Below, piece by piece: positions 17,401-19,855 of a stretch of 19,855 nt of DNA (its first letter is position 1; each line of letters begins with the position of its first letter). The position numbers and the translations under genes are program-made. The DNA lies in assembly GCA_900128395.1 (NCBI GenBank), contig LT649572.1, positions 1 through 19,855 of the forward strand, in the 5' to 3' direction. Under the pieces are notes generated by a model. That model was not told the origin of the DNA. It was given only the letters and a program-made list of their open reading frames with translations, and did no database searches. The DNA comes from Stramenopiles sp. TOSAG23-2 (lineage: Eukaryota; Sar).

Positions 17401-18699
17401 CTGTACATTTACATCAAACAAATGATTTTCTAAAATATCTGGTGGTTCATTACATACAAAGTAAATATGATCTAATTTCTCGTAATTATCTATATCAAAA
17501 ATGTAATCAAATAGGCCATCTTCTAAAGCTGAATGGCCACGAGTCTTTAAATTTCTTAAAAATTCGCAACATTCATCAACATTTTGATCGTTTACCCGGC
17601 GTAGCCCCCGTTTGCTCCAACTGGAAAATGTTGCACCATATACAATCACATCAAAATAACAATATTCACTTAATTGTTCCTTCAATATTCTACATAAATC
17701 CCGTATCATGAATCTAAATCGATCAATTCGTTCATTTTGTGTAGTAACGAATTGAATATCCATATTTGATATGGTTGGTATAACAAAAATCATACGTTTT
17801 CCTTGAATTTTACCAAATATAGCGGATCGTGGATATGTACACATATTAATCAATTTTTTCTCCATTACCTTATGTGCAAATGATCCTTTTTCAAAAAAAA
17901 ATGCTATCTCCAATGCAATCCATCTATTTTCTGTATCTATTAAAAAATCTAACATTTCCTCAAATATTTCAAAACGAGCAGTAACATCTTTAATTCTTTT
18001 TAATAAAAATCCAGTTTCTTTACATGTAAAACCAGTAACATTGTATCGTAATAAATGTAACATTTGAATAAACTTATCTTTCTTGTATATCCATTTCAAC
18101 AACAATTTTGTAGCTTGCTTATGATTCATTATTTCACAATGTGTAGAAACACTTTGTGATACTACAGTTACCTGGTCTGTACTAAACCTAGAATTTTTCA
18201 ACATGGAATCAATTTCACGTACATGTTCCGTCTTTTTAGCTCTTAAATTTCTAACAATCATTGGAGGTATTTTCATGCTATTTTTATCCGGTTCTTTATC
18301 AAATGACATGTCTAATATATATTCTTTTACATATGACCTAGTAGCAACACTGAATATGTTTAATAAAGTGTATTTTTGCTTTACACCTGTTAAACTTAGT
18401 AAAAAAATTTCTAATATTTCAATGCGTTCACTTTCAGTCTTGCATAATTTAGCAAATGTATTGAATTGCTCTATTGAAAAAATTTTAGTTGTACATAGAC
18501 ATCGAAATATTGAAAACTTTTCTCTCAACGTTTCCGCTTTTAATATAATATTCCATATTGATTTCATCTCATCATGCGTCACCAAAGTTGGATGCTTATC
18601 CTTTTCGTTAGATTTAATGTCTTTCTTACGAGCTTTAACTAATACTTTGAATAAGTCATCTGAGTATTTGCCCATAAGGGCTTCCCGCGTAGTAGCCAT
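14500..18699 (-). CDS. Large polytopic membrane protein with DUF4476-like repeats and a MIDAS-less vWA-like domain
   Basis: 1399 residues in one uninterrupted frame. Residues about 55-130 and 160-290 show helical repeats like DUF4476 (KFSIFRCLCTTKIFSIEQF, then ERIEILEIFL and a weaker second copy). Residues about 297-490 look like a von Willebrand A fold: RMIFVIPTISNM for the first strand and motif, FDVIVYGATFSSW, LKTRGHSALEDGL and HIYFVCNEPPD. The metal site is gone: IDTSGSM-type DxSxS reads PTISN, the GGTN Thr position reads HS, and the usual Asp of the TDG position is absent. About 13-15 hydrophobic spans follow from 515 to 1138, then a Cys- and Trp-rich domain (about 1139-1340) with repeated GNP/DGN turns, one last span (1343-1362) and an acidic Ser/Glu tail. 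Possible roles (transporter, channel, receptor) cannot be told apart. No specific family recognised. Confidence 0.88.
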   Translation of the reverse strand: MATTREALMGKYSDDLFKVLVKARKKDIKSNEKDKHPTLVTHDEMKSIWNIILKAETLREKFSIFRCLCTTKIFSIEQFNTFAKLCKTESERIEILEIFLLSLTGVKQKYTLLNIFSVATRSYVKEYILDMSFDKEPDKNSMKIPPMIVRNLRAKKTEHVREIDSMLKNSRFSTDQVTVVSQSVSTHCEIMNHKQATKLLLKWIYKKDKFIQMLHLLRYNVTGFTCKETGFLLKRIKDVTARFEIFEEMLDFLIDTENRWIALEIAFFFEKGSFAHKVMEKKLINMCTYPRSAIFGKIQGKRMIFVIPTISNMDIQFVTTQNERIDRFRFMIRDLCRILKEQLSEYCYFDVIVYGATFSSWSKRGLRRVNDQNVDECCEFLRNLKTRGHSALEDGLFDYIFDIDNYEKLDHIYFVCNEPPDILENHLFDVNVQRRKYLDHFPTDGLKCAIHTCAIFLGQSESDELRPTTAYLIRLSNMTNGTHLTAVLPDFIRQPIWIERHVDVKRHVVRRWMGQVYQMLNILTYIAMLLSVTFARGSYLGGQTCGDVFRKYTTYISPHTSFMSMWRTYIVLNGVLVMTLSLPSGLKSQQGIISRVETSIAMHNMLLGTFLLLWQNEYLIYASMILGLAVAMLAFTYKRLEVGVRSTGRLTYKERIFVWSPLSFMMSWMSFNLVVTIASALKKYEWNGFGWQFEWAIVMVLGLSWLTVYIIFYRSDLVFGLTMSLCFLSISAAQWNQYRSLGVLTAEVKLGGSFWLMVFTFLFAAILACLSITSLSALVIRMFYKPLWRQRLVVTFTVVKQFGNATLYFAMIVINLLAAPWGYRMLGMKGTPPLNHRTCGLVARDLDAPEGNLALYKASLTIMPHHATFKMFFIIYAWIGCWVLIQLLPHESLLRSRAYHQKKDKDLQQVLMIRGPQTEWEYIRLPMCNTFIKIPRLHKWQLTVLAYQRWITGIGNYFMYSCFFNICFLLFFLFRVYWCSLLSCYALLYSLVKLYKKSGAFPQYIAEVSQDDIDREHEEFLEKHVHWDEVKREVKWRRILRKLSRKNEYTSPLEFYLLHLPLSFYIGLVSFMAILSTSHYIVSASDYVYLYIGDWVEQGWSTLVLWVFTFVIIGVSYGRADPMMSLSFALCLWGVVYENTSGTCEWYLPAGLKVRKPAAVRMNQLARNYPFFEEEYRELKTRQFGGEIGGRLMWFWNLTDGNGNELGFNHPDGEKWCKYWVEKGGADLDGNPWAFRHTPLHHQGRHLKYYVKDEVPDGDYKWHFGRCRRIFKDIDGNPVNNEQKCKVVGQQDEKQMTKRTVKGYTWLIQECDDCEGLCVEDPRTCGFSFPPGNANMITVEYEMAEYSILAATLLSLVSIQLMRKLKELQKNKRLGSEHARATLEDSSEDETSSDEETKG

Positions 18700-19160
18700 G
18701 ATGAATTACAGGACGCGCTATATGTGTGTGTGTCTTTGTGTGAATGTGTAAAAATTTGGAAACTGGTAATGAAAGAAAGAAATATTCTTGCGTTAAAAAC
18801 ATATGTATATCATCTGTATTTAGTAGTTAGGTTATGTATTTACACTAACTAAAAATGCTGCTGTCACAACAACAACAATAATCATCAAATGAATTTTTTT
18901 TTTGCATTTGCACGTGCACGTTTTTTTGCTCATCCCTAAATTTTTCATCGCTTTTTCTCATGCTATAGCCTGCTATTAATTTATTTTAAGTATATTTGTT
19001 GATCATGTAATATTGTATACAATTCCAGTATCATTATTTCATGTAAATATATATATATATATTCCTTAAATTGTTGTTTTTCATCGGAAGTGCGTTGTCA
19101 CGCTCTGTTTTTGTAAAGTTTAAAAGCTCAAAATCCTGTTGTGCACCCTTCGCTGCCATA

Positions 19161-19469
19161 CTATATGCGAATAGCATAGCGGGGTTTCCTGAGCCGCCTC
19201 GTAGTGCACCCTCTCGAAAGACGAAAGCTTAGTGTCCGTCCATCAGCAAGAAGTATTTTACATGTCGTCGATAAATGTGTCGTTCTGTCCAGCTGGGCCA
19301 GCCCTAAGGCCAGCTGTGTCGCTGTGTCCACCTGTAAAAAAGCAAAAAACTGATTCTGGTGATGTAGAAGGGCTGAGAACTCAGTTGCCAATGCTATTTC
19401 CATGTACGTAAATACCTTGTAAATTCGACGAAGATTCAATTTTTCTTCAAGTGTTGATTTTCGGTCCAA
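19161..19469 (-). CDS. Doubtful small coding stretch in a GC-rich island, possible terminal exon or decayed element
   Basis: An open frame of 102 codons stands out because the region is far more GC-rich than its surroundings and uses codons such as CTG, GCC, CGG and AGG that are rare in the neighbouring genes. A good 3' splice site, a T-rich tract then ACAG|GTGG, lies at 19332, so the part from 19331 down to the TAG at 19161 (57 codons) could be a final exon. A possible donor AAG|GTATTT at 19415 would give an 84-base intron. CKILLADGRTLSF faintly recalls retropepsin-type LADG motifs. It could equally be chance or a non-coding RNA. No function assigned. Confidence 0.25.
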   Translation of the reverse strand: MDRKSTLEEKLNLRRIYKVFTYMEIALATEFSALLHHQNQFFAFLQVDTATQLALGLAQLDRTTHLSTTCKILLADGRTLSFRLSRGCTTRRLRKPRYAIRI

Positions 19470-19803
19470 TGTATCGACTAAAAACTAGATAATTCCACTC
19501 AAAATACCGCTTAGTATATGGAAAACCATACTTAATACTTTCTTATAAAGTACAATTGTTTGGTTGGATTTCGATTTTTTGTGGTAAGCGCAGAGTTACA
19601 TTTTTAATAACACTATTCACTATAAGAAAAAATATATATTTTTACCCTTGGTCACACAAATAAATTAGTATATAGAAAGAAAAAGAAGGTAACAAAAGAT
19701 TTATGTTTATTGTATGTTGTTTTTATTTTTTAATTCAATTACAAAATAGACACGATATATTATTTCTTAGACGAATAAAGCTAGCTACATACATCAAGTG
19801 TGT

Positions 19804-19805
<2 letters not shown>

Positions 19806-19835
<30 letters not shown>
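19806..19835. repeat. (TA)15 microsatellite
   Basis: A perfect 30-base TA run near the right end of the window. Confidence 0.95.
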
Positions 19836-19838
<3 letters not shown>

Positions 19839-19855
19839 ATCAATATCTTTTTAAA

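Larger units (their letters stand above)
18700..19855. other. Right-end intergenic region, mostly AT-rich
   Basis: 1156 bases containing the 5' flank of the large membrane-protein gene (GT-rich run near 18723-18745; palindrome TGCACGTGCA with an E-box core at 18909-18918), a TA run near 19049-19061, a GC-rich island at about 19085-19400 treated separately, and a terminal TA microsatellite. No confirmed gene. Confidence 0.5.

Noticed and set aside
18203-18751. Plus-strand 182-codon open stretch over the start of the large membrane-protein gene
   Set aside because: It is antisense to the DUF4476-like repeats, and its apparent hydrophobic character follows from the opposite strand's Lys/Asn/Glu codons.

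Overview
The window is nuclear DNA from an AT-rich eukaryote, most likely a protist or protist-like lineage. It has large open reading frames, standard stop codons, at least one clear GT-AG spliceosomal intron, long intergenic spacers full of TA and ATT microsatellites, Asn/Ser/Lys-rich low-complexity protein stretches, a Ty3/gypsy reverse-transcriptase fragment, and endomembrane proteins (signal peptide, ER acyltransferase). The species cannot be fixed from the sequence alone. I see no tRNA, rRNA, CRISPR array or bacterial-type operon.

Layout: (1) 1-2934 (+), cut by the left edge: a fusion protein with an OHCU decarboxylase-like domain, a serine beta-lactamase-fold hydrolase and a two-repeat allantoicase. 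(2) 3468-5162 (+): a GPAT3/4/9-type ER glycerol-3-phosphate acyltransferase. (3) 5594-6571 (-): an arylamine N-acetyltransferase. (4) 6770-7531 (-): a small protein with a longin-like and a roadblock-like half. (5) About 7.7-9.5 kb: a gene-poor tract with a broken Ty3/gypsy reverse transcriptase, short repeats and microsatellites. (6) 9622-10815 (+): a secreted or ER PDI-like a-b-b' protein with an unusual active site. (7) 11195-13638 (-): a two-exon AGC kinase of the MAST/Greatwall/Rim15 type. (8) 14500-18699 (-): a 1399-residue polytopic membrane protein with N-terminal DUF4476-like repeats and a vWA-like domain lacking its metal site. (9) 18.7-19.86 kb: intergenic, with a GC-rich island that may be an exon or a decayed element.

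The most interesting item is the first gene. OHCU decarboxylase makes (S)-allantoin and allantoicase consumes allantoate. The step between them, opening of the allantoin ring by allantoinase, is a cyclic-amide hydrolysis. In this protein the domain physically between the two is a beta-lactamase-fold serine hydrolase with an intact SxxK motif. The fusion therefore suggests a non-orthologous serine allantoinase inside one polypeptide; this is inference. The other genes look like independent housekeeping or accessory genes rather than a pathway cluster. Gene pairs 2/3 and 6/7 converge, and both spacers between them carry inverted repeats; one of these elements recurs just 3' of the large membrane-protein gene.
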